Below are positions 20,014 through 29,192 of a DNA stretch of 64,000 nucleotides, in pieces. The notes below the pieces were generated by a model that worked only from the letters and a program-made list of their open reading frames with translations, was not told where the DNA came from and did not search any database. Made by a program: the position numbers and the translations under genes. Source of the stretch: Clostridia bacterium (GTDB taxonomy: Bacteria; Bacillota; Clostridia; Oscillospirales; Acutalibacteraceae); contig JAFXLD010000028.1 of the NCBI GenBank assembly GCA_017531385.1, positions 22,077-86,076 on the forward strand. The letters run 5' to 3'. The number at the start of each line of letters is the position of its first letter. Within the stretch, counting starts at the first letter, position 1.

Positions 20014-21186
20014 GTGTTTCTGATAAGATTTATAAGATTTTTAAGAGGATATGTTGTTTTTGTCTGTACGGGTGGTTTTCCCGAACGGTTTATTAATTTA
20101 TGTGCACTCAACGGGATAAATCTCTGGGATGCAAAATCTGTGGGGGGTGTTCTCAGCGCAAAAACAACCGTCGGTTGCTATAAAAATATACGCAAATGCG
20201 TAAGAAAATCGGGAATGAAAATCAGAATCCAAAAAAAATGCGGTCTGCCGTTCCTGATCAGACCCTACATAAAAAGAAAAGGTATTGCTGTGGGAATGGT
20301 AATTTCCGCAGTAATGCTTGTTTTTCTCTGCTCATGTATCTGGACATTCGATGTTTCGGGAAACGAAAAATTCACAGACGAACAGATTTTAGCTCTTGCT
20401 GAAATGTATGATATCCGTATCGGCACATTCAGAAAAAGGATAAATCCCAAGGAAATACAGACCGATATAAAATCAAAAATTGACGGCATTAGCTGGTTTT
20501 CCGTAAACATAGACGGCTCTCACACATCCCTTGAAGTTTCGGAATCATCGGGTTCAGATGAAATAATTGATTATTCAACCCCCTGCAACATTGTTTCCGG
20601 TGCAGAAGGTGAACTTCTCAGCCTTGAAGCACACACGGGATCTCCTGCGATAAAACCCGGAAGTGCCGTCACAAAAGGCGACTTACTCATAAGCGGTGTA
20701 ATGGAAAAAACAGACGGCACACCGTATTTTGTGCACGCAAGAGGAACTGCTGTCATCAGAACGAACAGGAATATTTCTGCCGAAGTTCCCTATAATACAA
20801 ATGTGCAAAAAATCGCTGAGATAAAAAACAGACACTCTTTATATATTTTTGGTCTGAAAATTCCTCTCGGAATGAAGAAAAATGCCGATTTCCATGTCAG
20901 CAGAAATTCGATGCTTGATTTTCGCAAAAAATCGTTACCTGTCGGATTCATCACAGACAGTTATTTCTATAAAACAGAGGAAAATATTACATTTTCTGAA
21001 AACAAAGCCCTACTTCTTGCCTGTTTTTCCGCATTTTCACAGGAAAGAAAAATAATGCAGAATGCCGAAACAGAAAACAAAATTGCCGATGTACAAAACA
21101 CTGAAAATTCCGTATCCGTGTCAATAAACTACATAAACCACGAAACGACAGGAATTGAGAATTATTTTGAAATCGCCAACGAATAA
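20014..21186 (+). CDS. yqfD: Sporulation protein YqfD
   Basis: 390 residues with an N-terminal cytoplasmic part (FPERFINLCALNGINLWDAK), one membrane helix at about 90-112, and an extracytoplasmic region related to the FtsQ/POTRA fold (FDVSGNEKFTDEQILALA). The family is required for efficient sporulation in Bacillus. It uses GTG at 20014 behind AGGAG. The downstream phoH has its own promoter. Confidence 0.92.
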   Translation: MFLIRFIRFLRGYVVFVCTGGFPERFINLCALNGINLWDAKSVGGVLSAKTTVGCYKNIRKCVRKSGMKIRIQKKCGLPFLIRPYIKRKGIAVGMVISAVMLVFLCSCIWTFDVSGNEKFTDEQILALAEMYDIRIGTFRKRINPKEIQTDIKSKIDGISWFSVNIDGSHTSLEVSESSGSDEIIDYSTPCNIVSGAEGELLSLEAHTGSPAIKPGSAVTKGDLLISGVMEKTDGTPYFVHARGTAVIRTNRNISAEVPYNTNVQKIAEIKNRHSLYIFGLKIPLGMKKNADFHVSRNSMLDFRKKSLPVGFITDSYFYKTEENITFSENKALLLACFSAFSQERKIMQNAETENKIADVQNTENSVSVSINYINHETTGIENYFEIANE

Positions 21187-21230
21187 TTTTATTCATCATG
21201 CACAACATTTTTTTTAAATTCTATAAAATA

Positions 21231-21259
21231 TTGATAAAATTCTGATATTGTGATAAAAT
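21231..21259 (+). promoter_or_regulatory. Promoter of phoH-ybeY-era-recO
   Basis: TTGATA (21231-21236), 17-base spacer, TAAAAT (21254-21259), 50 bases before phoH in an AT-rich gap. Confidence 0.65.
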
Positions 21260-21308
21260 CGACACAAATGTATAATAATATATTATAGTTTAAAAAAGAG
21301 GATAATAA

Positions 21309-22274
21309 ATGTACGAACAAATCGTAAGTATTGACAGAATGGAAAATGCCGTCAGTCTGTTCGGAAGTTTTGATGAAAACATCAGATTGCTTGAAAAGGA
21401 ATTCGGCGTAAACATTCTCAACAGAGGTTCTGACCTCAAGGTTTCAGGCGATATAGAAGCTATTTCGGCTGCCGTGCGTGCCATCGGCGGTCTTTTGACA
21501 CTTATCAACAAAGGTGAACCTCTTAATACACAGAATGTAAATTATGTGATTTCACTTGTCAAAGACGGCAATGAGGACAAGCTGGGTGAAATTTCAGGTG
21601 ACTGCATCTGTATCACAACAAAAGGCAGACCCGTAAAGCCCAAAACTCTCGGTCAGAAGAAATATATTGACGCAATAAAACACAATACGATTGTTTTCGG
21701 TGTCGGTCCTGCAGGTACGGGCAAAACTTATCTTGCAGTTGCAATGGCTGTCAACGCATTCAGAGCCAAGGAAATCACACGAATCATTCTTACCAGACCC
21801 GCAGTTGAAGCAGGTGAAAAACTCGGTTTCCTGCCCGGTGATTTACAGCAGAAAGTTGACCCTTATCTCCGTCCTCTTTACGATGCTCTTTTTGATATGC
21901 TCGGAGCTGAAAGTTTCCAGAAATATCAGGAAAAGGGCAATATCGAAGTAGCTCCCCTTGCCTATATGCGAGGCAGAACGATTGATGACAGCTTTATAAT
22001 TCTTGACGAAGCCCAGAACACAACACCCGAACAGATGAAGATGTTCCTGACACGTCTCGGTTTTAATTCAAAAATCGTTGTTACGGGCGACATCACACAG
22101 ATTGACCTTCCCGACGGCAAAAAATCAGGTCTCGTGGAAGCGACAAAAATCCTTAAAAATGTAGAAGATATTCAGACTGTGCGATTCAACGAAAAGGACG
22201 TTGTAAGACACAGACTTGTTATGGATATAATCAAAGCTTACGAAAAAAATGAGGAGGTACGAAAAAGAAAATGA
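21309..22274 (+). CDS. phoH: PhoH-family P-loop ATPase/RNA-associated protein
   Basis: 321 residues. A short N-terminal KH-like region precedes the PhoH ATPase domain with Walker A GPAGTGKT (about 133-140), [20 protein letters not shown], Walker B IILDEAQN and [10 protein letters not shown]. PhoH proteins are linked to ribosome and RNA maintenance and are commonly co-transcribed with ybeY. Start ATG 21309 after AGAGG; its end overlaps ybeY by 4 bases. Confidence 0.95.
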   Translation: MYEQIVSIDRMENAVSLFGSFDENIRLLEKEFGVNILNRGSDLKVSGDIEAISAAVRAIGGLLTLINKGEPLNTQNVNYVISLVKDGNEDKLGEISGDCICITTKGRPVKPKTLGQKKYIDAIKHNTIVFGVGPAGTGKTYLAVAMAVNAFRAKEITRIILTRPAVEAGEKLGFLPGDLQQKVDPYLRPLYDALFDMLGAESFQKYQEKGNIEVAPLAYMRGRTIDDSFIILDEAQNTTPEQMKMFLTRLGFNSKIVVTGDITQIDLPDGKKSGLVEATKILKNVEDIQTVRFNEKDVVRHRLVMDIIKAYEKNEEVRKRK

Positions 22275-22768
22275 AAGACAAAATTAAAGTAATCATTGAC
22301 GACAGACAGAAAAAAGTAAGAATCCCTACCGGCACAAGAATGCTTGTACGCCGTTGCTGTAACGCAGTGCTCCGCAGTGAAAAGTTTGAAGGCTCTGCAG
22401 AAATCAGCGTAAGCCTTGTTGATAATGAAGAAATACATAGCATTAACAAGCAGCACAGAAATATTGATAAATCCACCGACGTGCTTTCATTCCCTCTTGG
22501 TGAAAACGGTGAATATGACATCAACAACGACACAGGTGCAAAAATGCTCGGTGACATCATTATTTCCGTCGAAACTGCTCTTGAGCAGTCAAAAGAATAC
22601 GGTCACTCTTTCCAGAGAGAGATGGCTTTCCTGACAGTTCATTCCATGCTTCACCTTCTCGGTTATGACCATGTAAACGGCGGTCTTGAAGCAGTAAGAA
22701 TGAGAGAAAAGGAAGAATATATACTCACACAGATAGGACTTCCCAGAAGCAACAGCTATACGGAATAA
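22271..22768 (+). CDS. ybeY: Endoribonuclease YbeY (16S rRNA maturation)
   Basis: 165 residues. The zinc motif H124-x3-H128-x5-H134 ([11 protein letters not shown]) and the preceding STDVLSFPL and LGDIIIS blocks are diagnostic. YbeY takes part in 16S rRNA 3'-end maturation and 70S quality control. It starts in a 4-base overlap with phoH (ATGA), so translation is probably coupled. era follows after 19 bases. Confidence 0.97.
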   Translation: MKDKIKVIIDDRQKKVRIPTGTRMLVRRCCNAVLRSEKFEGSAEISVSLVDNEEIHSINKQHRNIDKSTDVLSFPLGENGEYDINNDTGAKMLGDIIISVETALEQSKEYGHSFQREMAFLTVHSMLHLLGYDHVNGGLEAVRMREKEEYILTQIGLPRSNSYTE

Positions 22769-22787
22769 GCATAAGGAGTAAAAAATA

Positions 22788-23687
22788 TTGAATACATCCA
22801 AAACCGCATTCATCGCCATTGTCGGTTGTCCCAATGCAGGAAAATCAACAATTCTCAACCGTCTTCTCGGTCAGAAAATTGCAATAGTTTCCCCGAAACC
22901 GCAAACAACAAGAACACGAATCATGGGCGTTCTCACAAAAGACAACACACAACTTGTTTTTACAGATACTCCCGGTTACCACAGACCAAAAACAAAGCTC
23001 GGTCAGAACATGGTAAAAGCTGTTGACAACAGCATAAGCGATGTTGATGCCTGTCTGCTTGTTGTTGAACCTAAGGGTGAAATAAGACAGGCAGAAGAAC
23101 AGCTTATCGAAAGATTTATCAAGGAAAAAATCCCTGCTGTTCTCGCAATCAACAAAATCGACACAATACCCGATAAAAAAGACCTTATGGAAAGAATCAT
23201 GATGTTCTCTCAGATGTATGATTTTGAAGCAATCGTGCCTGTTTCAGCAGTTGACGGCAACGGAATGAACGAGCTTCTCGATGAGCTTATGAATCTTGCA
23301 TTTGAATCCGAGCATTTTTTTCCTGACGATACACTTACCGACCAGCCCGAAAAAGTTATCGCATCAGAAATGATAAGGGAAAAGCTCCTTCGTCTTATAG
23401 ACAAGGAAATTCCTCACGGCACTGCAGTTGCAATTGAGCGCTTCAGAGAGCGTGAAGATGCAGATATAATCGACATCGAAGCCACAATTTACTGTGAACG
23501 AGATTCTCACAAGGGCATTATAATCGGCAAAAACGGTGCTATGCTCAAAAAGGTTTCAACTAGAGCCAGAATTGAGCTTGAAAAATTCCTCGGTTGCAAA
23601 GTAAACCTCAAATGCTGGGTAAAAGTCAAAGAAGACTGGCGTAACCGTGAAGGACTTATCCACAATTTCGGACTTGATACACAATGA
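22788..23687 (+). CDS. era: GTPase Era
   Basis: 299 residues, family length. G motifs: GCPNAGKS (13-20), DTPGYH, NKID. The C-terminal KH domain has GKNGAMLKKVSTRARIELEK. Era binds the 3' end of 16S rRNA in 30S assembly, which suits its place between ybeY and recO. It starts with TTG 22788 behind AGGAG and overlaps recO by 4 bases. Confidence 0.97.
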   Translation: MNTSKTAFIAIVGCPNAGKSTILNRLLGQKIAIVSPKPQTTRTRIMGVLTKDNTQLVFTDTPGYHRPKTKLGQNMVKAVDNSISDVDACLLVVEPKGEIRQAEEQLIERFIKEKIPAVLAINKIDTIPDKKDLMERIMMFSQMYDFEAIVPVSAVDGNGMNELLDELMNLAFESEHFFPDDTLTDQPEKVIASEMIREKLLRLIDKEIPHGTAVAIERFREREDADIIDIEATIYCERDSHKGIIIGKNGAMLKKVSTRARIELEKFLGCKVNLKCWVKVKEDWRNREGLIHNFGLDTQ

Positions 23688-24421
23688 CATTTTCAACTGA
23701 TGCAATCGTTCTGAAAATCACAAAAACAGGTGAATCGGACAGGCTTCTGACTCTCCTGACCCGTGACAGAGGAATACTGAAAGCTTTTGCAAAAGCCGCA
23801 GACAGACCGAAAAACAAGCTTCATATGTCAACAAATCTTTTCTGTTACGGCAGATTCACTTTTTATGAAGGTGTGAAATCCACAAAAGTGGAAGAATGCG
23901 ACCTGAACGAAACATTTTTCGGTCTGCAGCAGGATATTACAAAGCTTGCCCTTGCGCAGTATTTCAACGAGCTGATGATTGAGTCTGCTCCCGTTGAAAC
24001 CGATGCAAACGAATATTTAAGACTGCTTCTCAATTCCCTGTATTTTCTGGCAAACGACAAAAAGAACATTCACATATTAAAATCACTTTTTGAACTTCGT
24101 CTTGCATCGCTTATCGGATATATGCCGTCGCTGATTGCCTGTTCCGAATGCGGTGAATTTGAAACAGACCCCATGTATTTCAACGAGATGACAGGCGAAT
24201 TGTTCTGCTGCAACTGCAAAGGTGCAGGAACAAAATGTTATCCGCTTGAAGTAATAACAGCTATGCGACACATAGTTTTTTCAGAGTTTGACAAACTTTT
24301 TTCACTGGGTGTATCAGAATCTTCAATTTATCTTCTTGAAGCAGCTACAGAAAAATATTTAACAGCAGTGCTGAGAAAAAAATTCAGAACACTTGATTTT
24401 TATAAATCTATAACACAATGA
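23684..24421 (+). CDS. recO: DNA repair protein RecO
   Basis: 245 residues. N-terminal OB fold (DAIVLKITKTGESDRLLTLL) and C-terminal zinc module C-X2-C ... C-X2-C (CSECGEF, CCNCKG). RecO loads RecA on SSB-coated DNA with RecF/RecR. It is the last gene of the phoH-ybeY-era-recO run and is terminated at 24419-24450. In many Firmicutes yqfF, dgkA and cdd are also in this cluster; they are absent here. Confidence 0.96.
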   Translation: MTFSTDAIVLKITKTGESDRLLTLLTRDRGILKAFAKAADRPKNKLHMSTNLFCYGRFTFYEGVKSTKVEECDLNETFFGLQQDITKLALAQYFNELMIESAPVETDANEYLRLLLNSLYFLANDKKNIHILKSLFELRLASLIGYMPSLIACSECGEFETDPMYFNEMTGELFCCNCKGAGTKCYPLEVITAMRHIVFSEFDKLFSLGVSESSIYLLEAATEKYLTAVLRKKFRTLDFYKSITQ

Positions 24422-24450
24422 CGGACAGATACCTGCCCGTCATTTTTTTG
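24419..24450 (+). terminator. Terminator after recO
   Basis: Stem GACGG-(A)-CAG / CTG-(C)-CCGTC followed by seven T (24443-24449); it overlaps the recO stop. Confidence 0.85.
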
Positions 24451-24452
24451 TC

Positions 24453-25094
24453 TTATACAATTGTTTTACACTTTTCCATCCATTCTTCTGCGATTATCCC
24501 GTGACCGCAAACTGTGGGATGAATTCCGGCCCAGCTCCAGTAATCAGGTGAATATTTTTCAGAAAGATCAAAGAACTTATCCTGTAAAGGTACAAAAATC
24601 GCACCGTAATCTTCAGAGACTCTCTTTGTTGCATCCTGATAGCCTTTGAGCATATCATACATTTCATCAAAATTATCTTTTCTTTCACCGACAGGAAGAC
24701 CAAAAGGCTCCATGAGAACAATTTTCATATCGGGATTACTCTGAATTGCTTCATCAAGAAGCAGACGGTATATCTTTTCAAAACGGACCGGATCAGAGCC
24801 GTTGCCGTAACACCTCAACTGTTCACAGTCATTTATGCCGATAAGGATACTCAGAATATCGGGATTTATTCTGATTGTATCCTCAAGCCATCTGCCGTAA
24901 AGATCCGAAACTCTGTTTCCGGATATACCCTTGTTGATAAATTTAAGATTTTTCTCAGGGTATCTTGCACCGAGAGTGCTGTTGACAATATATGCATAAC
25001 CGTGCCCCATCTGATGATTCAGATCCCATTCATTATCCTTAAGACGGTTTCCGTCTGTGATTGAATCACCCTGAAAAAGAATAACTTTAGACAT
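24453..25094 (-). CDS. SGNH/GDSL-type esterase or lipase-like hydrolase
   Basis: 213 residues. Block I FQGDSITDG gives the nucleophile Ser11; block III is GINDCEQ. At the C-terminus the usual DGxHPT reads AGIHPTVCGHG, so the Asp of the Asp-x-x-His pair appears to be Ala while the His is kept. Family members deacylate carbohydrates or lipids in the cytoplasm when, as here, no signal peptide is present. I choose ATG 25094 behind AAGGTGA; an in-frame GTG 18 bases upstream has no ribosome site. Substrate unknown. Confidence 0.87.
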   Translation of the reverse strand: MSKVILFQGDSITDGNRLKDNEWDLNHQMGHGYAYIVNSTLGARYPEKNLKFINKGISGNRVSDLYGRWLEDTIRINPDILSILIGINDCEQLRCYGNGSDPVRFEKIYRLLLDEAIQSNPDMKIVLMEPFGLPVGERKDNFDEMYDMLKGYQDATKRVSEDYGAIFVPLQDKFFDLSEKYSPDYWSWAGIHPTVCGHGIIAEEWMEKCKTIV

Positions 25095-25110
25095 ATTATC
25101 ACCTTTTATC

Positions 25111-25142
25111 ACAAAAAATCAGGAGCTGCGTTAACAGCTCCT
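25111..25142 (-). terminator. Terminator of the secreted phosphoesterase gene
   Basis: Eight-bp stem AGGAGCTG / CAGCTCCT with a T-run on the minus strand, between the phosphatase-like gene and the SGNH gene. Confidence 0.85.
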
Positions 25143-25153
25143 TTTAATATTTT

Positions 25154-26605
25154 TTAGAATGTGCCTGTTGCGATATATTCCTTAATGAGATCGGGAAGAG
25201 TCTTAAGGAACATGGGAACCCACTTTGTGAATACATACATTGCAAGATCAGCGAAGCTTGCAAGAGTATCCATCACATTGCCCTTATTAACATTTTCACC
25301 TGTGAAAGTAACCTTGTTTTCACCCTGAGGCTTGATGATTGTGAGTTCATCAATCATTTTAAGCTCCTGTGTTTCGTCATTTACAACATATGACTTGAGC
25401 ATAAGAGCACCGCCTACAACTGAAACAGTATTGAAGATACCGCCCTTGTATGATTCGTCAAGATTGTCAAGGTTGCCGTTTGCGAAGTATTCACCGTTAG
25501 CCTGAGCAATTGCTACATCAAGGATTTCCTGTGAGAAGTAATTGTCAAGGATGAACTTACGGAATTCATATCTCTTTGAACCTGTAGCACCTGCAAGGAT
25601 ATATGTTGTGCCGTCTTCCTGATCAACAACCTTATTGTCGTTAAGAGGCTTTGTTCTTACATACATATGATCGTGACCTGACATTACAAGGTCAACATTT
25701 GTTTCGTCACATACTGCTGCAAGTGATTCCTGAAGATAACAAGCATCAGGCCACTTGATGTCCTTACCGAGTGAGTAAGGTGATTTGTGCATGAAAACCA
25801 TTTTCCAGTCAGCATCAGTTGAGTTCATGTCGTTTCTGAGCCAGTTGAGCTGAGCATTTGAAATAGCAATCATGTCATTTGTATTTACAACTGCAATATG
25901 AACATTGCCGTAATCAAATGAATAGTTTACACCGTTGTTTGTCTGAACACTTTCTGTTGTGTCAAGAGCAAACATTGAATTGAACCAACCCTTGTTGCTG
26001 TCATGGTTTCCTGTAACGGGAACATGAGTTGTGTTTGAGTTGATACCGCCGAAAGACTGAGCATAAAGATCCCATTCTTCATTTGTGCTGTCGTTTGTAT
26101 AGTCACCGAGTGTTGCATAGAATTCAGCAAAGGGCATAACATCGTATGCCTTATCAACAACCTTCCTGCCCACTTCAAAAGCATCAAAATCACTTGCCTG
26201 AACGTCGCCGACAACAATGAAATTAACAATATCGTCACCGTTATCGGTTGAGAAAGAGCCGTTATGAGCTGCTGCACCTGCAGTTATTCTGTATGTATAG
26301 ACAGTACCTGCTTTAAGGCCTGAAACATATGCTTTGTGCATGAAGTTTCCTTCCCATTCACTACAATCATACTTGACATCAAGTGATGATGTAACATCTA
26401 TACCCAATACATAGATTGCAATTGAGCATTCTACTTCTTCAGGTGTGTACCATGTGAAGCCTCTGCCTGTAGCGCCGTCACCGTATACAACACATGAAAC
26501 TCTTGAAATCTCTGCATCGTCTGCCGCACTTGTGCCGATTGCTCCGCCAAAGAGAAGAGCAAAACAGAGAACAATGCTTAATACTCTGAACATTGACTTT
26601 TTCAT
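25154..26605 (-). CDS. Secreted purple-acid-phosphatase-like metallophosphoesterase with C-terminal amphipathic tail
   Basis: 483 residues. Signal peptide about 1-28 (cleavage near TSAAD). An N-terminal FN3-like domain (GRGFTWYTPEEVECSIAIY, VYTYRITAG) as in purple acid phosphatases precedes the calcineurin-type catalytic domain with GDVQ, LGDYT, GNHD, MHKSPYS and SGHDHMY metal motifs. It should release phosphate or cleave phosphodiesters outside the cell. The last ~30 residues are a hydrophobic/amphipathic helix (YVFTKWVPMFLKTLPDLIK), a feature shared with other exported proteins here. I use ATG 26605, eight bases after GGAGG; the upstream ATG at 26620 overlaps that site. Confidence 0.92.
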   Translation of the reverse strand: MKKSMFRVLSIVLCFALLFGGAIGTSAADDAEISRVSCVVYGDGATGRGFTWYTPEEVECSIAIYVLGIDVTSSLDVKYDCSEWEGNFMHKAYVSGLKAGTVYTYRITAGAAAHNGSFSTDNGDDIVNFIVVGDVQASDFDAFEVGRKVVDKAYDVMPFAEFYATLGDYTNDSTNEEWDLYAQSFGGINSNTTHVPVTGNHDSNKGWFNSMFALDTTESVQTNNGVNYSFDYGNVHIAVVNTNDMIAISNAQLNWLRNDMNSTDADWKMVFMHKSPYSLGKDIKWPDACYLQESLAAVCDETNVDLVMSGHDHMYVRTKPLNDNKVVDQEDGTTYILAGATGSKRYEFRKFILDNYFSQEILDVAIAQANGEYFANGNLDNLDESYKGGIFNTVSVVGGALMLKSYVVNDETQELKMIDELTIIKPQGENKVTFTGENVNKGNVMDTLASFADLAMYVFTKWVPMFLKTLPDLIKEYIATGTF

Positions 26606-26889
26606 TTTGAAAGCCTCCATTTATAAATTTACACGAATATTTTATACTATTATTAAAGAAAAATCAAGCATAATTTGTCAATTAAGCTCAATTTTAATGC
26701 TGAAATCAACTGCAGAAACACAAAAGACGACCGTAAAGGCCGCCTTTTGTGTGTTTGTGAAAGGAAAATTTATGTTATAAAAAAAGAAAATCGCCAAACA
26801 AAAACTTAATGGAAACTTATATCAGAATTTCTCTTCTGTGTCTATAAGTTTACTCATGAAGCTTAAAAAAATCTTGAAAAAATTTCAGA
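26606..26889. other. Intergenic region without a recognisable gene
   Basis: Between the phosphoesterase start and repeat copy 2 I see no supported ORF. It contains one strong hairpin (26718-26752) and otherwise AT-rich sequence that must hold the minus-strand promoter of the phosphoesterase gene. Confidence 0.6.
26718..26752. terminator. Orphan terminator-like hairpin
   Basis: Outer arms ACACAAAAG / CTTTTGTGT with inner GACC/GGCC pairing around GTAAA. No plus-strand gene lies immediately upstream, so it may be a relic or end a short unannotated transcript. Confidence 0.45.
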
Positions 26890-27078
26890 TAAACAATAAT
26901 TTATCGGCGTTGCCGATAAAAATTCGTAATTCGCAATTCGTAATTCGCAATTGTGGAAAGGGCTTCGCCCTTTGAACCATTTTTATAATTCAAGCCCGAA
27001 GGGCTTCCGATAATTGCGAATTGAGCATTGAGAATTGAGAATTGAAACAATAATTTAGCTCCGCTAAATTATTGTTTA
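26890..27078. repeat. Composite palindromic repeat element, copy 2
   Basis: Perfect 14-bp inverted ends TAAACAATAATTTA (26890-26903) and its complement (27065-27078). The left end hairpin is TTTATCGGC-gtt-GCCGATAAA, the right end a near-perfect 15-bp hairpin (27046-27078). Inside are AAAGGGCTTCGCCCTTT and AAGCCCGAAGGGCTT hairpins between arms of repeated AATTCGCAATT / AATTGCGAATT units. The right end supplies the TAA stop (27076-27078, minus strand) of the phosphatase gene. Confidence 0.88.
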
Positions 27079-28683
27079 CGGCTGAACCGTAACAGGTTTA
27101 TCTTCGCTTTCATGCTCAAATGAAATAAAGTTATTTCTGTCTGCATAAGCCCATCTCATTTCAAAAGCATGGCAACCGTCACAAGGCACATAAAGCTGTT
27201 CTCTTGCACCTCTGACTACCTTTGCGGGAAGTTTAAACTCTTTACCGTCTGCGTCTGCAACATCGCTGTCTTCAAAGAAAGTCACCGTATGACCGTAAAC
27301 AGAAAGTGTCATCTTGCCCTTTTCTTTGGTCACATAACCGCCGATAAAATTCACAAGTGTTGCAAGCGGAGCATACCATATACCGTCTTTATTCATGCAA
27401 GGTGTATGGGAATTCATAAGACCGAGTTCCATACCCTTGAACATCATTCTTGTGAGTCTGAATTCAGGTGCGATTGCATAGGGTGTGATTTCGTCCTTAT
27501 CCTTGTCAATTGTGCATCTGTCTGCAATTCTGCCATCTTCAAGCATTGATGTGAGCGTCATTTTATTACCGTCAACCTCAACAATTGCAACCATTCCCTG
27601 CTTTACTTCCTGAGGATAGAAAGCTGCGTGCCAGACCTTTGAAACAGTTCTTGAGCCCGGAGGATTTGCACCACTGTTGCCGAGCATATAGTGAATTGTA
27701 CCCTGAGAAGGTCTGTCATAAAGATTTTCCTGTCTCAGAGGAAAACTTCTTGAAAAATTATGCTCATGTCCCGAGAACACAATGTCATATGATTCAAAAG
27801 CCTCGGTCATAACGGGATAAGCATCATAGTTCTGACAGTCAGTGCCCGAATAACAGATGGGGAAATGATAAGAACCTATTTTCCATGTTTTGTCGCACTT
27901 CCTGAGTTCTTCAACAACCCAATCGTTTACATCTTCGGGACCGTTGACACCCATAACACCGAAACGGACATTACCGTAATCGAACATATAATTTTCGGTT
28001 TTCCAGCCTTCGGGACCGTTATAGGGATAAGCACCTTTGAACTGTTTGCCGAAGAACTCGGCAGGCTCTGAATAATATCTGCCTACACCGTTTCTGTAAT
28101 CCTTGAAGCCACGGTTATCGTGATTGCCGAGAGTCATCATAACGGGAACCGATTCGCAAATACCTTTAAGACCGCTGAAAGCACCGTTCCACTGAACTTC
28201 ATGCTGACCACAGTCTGTGTTGTCACCGCCTGTAAGAATAAATCTTACATCTGGATTTTCTTTCAGTATTTTCTTGACAAAATTCTGAAAATATGAATAA
28301 TCAGGACAATCAAAAGGCTGTCCCTGCTGCTGGTCCGAAACACAGATAAACTTGAATTTAGTCAGGTTCTTTGGAGCTGTTCTGAAAGAATATTCATCAC
28401 TTCTGTATGAAGCGTCACCACAGGTGTAATAATATTTGGTGTCAGGATTGAGTTCTGTAAGTAATGCCGAAAAAATATTGCTCTCGTCAATATCGCTTAC
28501 AAAAAGCTCTTTTGTTGCATCGCATCGCATCAACTCTCCGTTTTCGGTTCTGTAAAGTACAAAACCGTTTTCAATATCGGTGCTGGTTCTCCATGTAACA
28601 GCCATCTGAGTTTCCGCATCACCGTTTATGCTGACCATTACATGATCGGGTATCTGAGCTGATCCTCTTATCGGTTTTTCCAT
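27076..28683 (-). CDS. Purple-acid-phosphatase-like metallophosphoesterase without signal peptide
   Basis: 535 residues. An FN3-like N-domain (MAVTWRTSTDIENGFVLY, TKYYYTCGD) is followed by a calcineurin-type domain with VSDQQQ, GGDNTD, LGNHD, SYHFP and FSGHEHNFSR. From about residue 420 a further domain (MNKDGIWYAPLATLVNFIGG, LSVYGHTVTFFE) resembles a copper-amine-oxidase-type stalk/SLH-like module. No signal peptide is visible although the architecture is usually extracellular. It begins one base after the dCMP deaminase stop, behind GAGGA, so the two are co-translated. Its stop codon is the end of repeat copy 2. Confidence 0.88.
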   Translation of the reverse strand: MEKPIRGSAQIPDHVMVSINGDAETQMAVTWRTSTDIENGFVLYRTENGELMRCDATKELFVSDIDESNIFSALLTELNPDTKYYYTCGDASYRSDEYSFRTAPKNLTKFKFICVSDQQQGQPFDCPDYSYFQNFVKKILKENPDVRFILTGGDNTDCGQHEVQWNGAFSGLKGICESVPVMMTLGNHDNRGFKDYRNGVGRYYSEPAEFFGKQFKGAYPYNGPEGWKTENYMFDYGNVRFGVMGVNGPEDVNDWVVEELRKCDKTWKIGSYHFPICYSGTDCQNYDAYPVMTEAFESYDIVFSGHEHNFSRSFPLRQENLYDRPSQGTIHYMLGNSGANPPGSRTVSKVWHAAFYPQEVKQGMVAIVEVDGNKMTLTSMLEDGRIADRCTIDKDKDEITPYAIAPEFRLTRMMFKGMELGLMNSHTPCMNKDGIWYAPLATLVNFIGGYVTKEKGKMTLSVYGHTVTFFEDSDVADADGKEFKLPAKVVRGAREQLYVPCDGCHAFEMRWAYADRNNFISFEHESEDKPVTVQP

Positions 28684-28684
28684 A

Positions 28685-29182
28685 TTACATATCCTCGTTT
28701 CTGAAAGATAAAACTATTTCATCTGTTGCAGGAACAAGATTGCGTAGCTTTATACCTGCAGCATCAAACATTTTTTTGGAAGCAATAGTGCCCTTTGTCA
28801 TTGCATATTTGTCTGAAATATAAACAACTTCCTTGATTCCCGACTGAATGATAGCCTTTGCACATTCATTACAGGGAAACAGAGTTACATATATACGGCA
28901 ACCCTCAAGGTTTGTTCCTCTGTTGTTGAGAATTGCGTTAAGCTCTGCATGACAGACATAAGCATACTTTGTTTCAAGCTCATCACCTGTTCTCTCCCAG
29001 GGAAAGACATCATCGTCACAACCGACGGGAAAACCGTTGTAGCCTACGGACATGATTTTGTTGCTTTCATTTACAATACATGCACCGACCTGAGTATTGG
29101 GGTCTTTACTGCGTTTTGCAGAAAGAATCGCAATCCCCATAAAATATTCGTCCCATGAAATATAGTCACTACGCTTAGCCAT
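28685..29182 (-). CDS. Deoxycytidylate (dCMP) deaminase
   Basis: 165 residues of the cytidine/dCMP deaminase fold (ComEB-like). The zinc site is H-A-E in CHAELNAI and P-C-x-x-C in PCNECAKAI. N-terminal SWDEYFMGIAILSAKRSKDP is characteristic of dCMP deaminases. It makes dUMP for thymidylate synthesis. I choose ATG 29182 behind GGAGG; the frame extends upstream to 29227 only through repeat copy 3. It is followed by the phosphatase with one base between. Confidence 0.93.
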   Translation of the reverse strand: MAKRSDYISWDEYFMGIAILSAKRSKDPNTQVGACIVNESNKIMSVGYNGFPVGCDDDVFPWERTGDELETKYAYVCHAELNAILNNRGTNLEGCRIYVTLFPCNECAKAIIQSGIKEVVYISDKYAMTKGTIASKKMFDAAGIKLRNLVPATDEIVLSFRNEDM

Positions 29183-29192
29183 GACAAACCTC

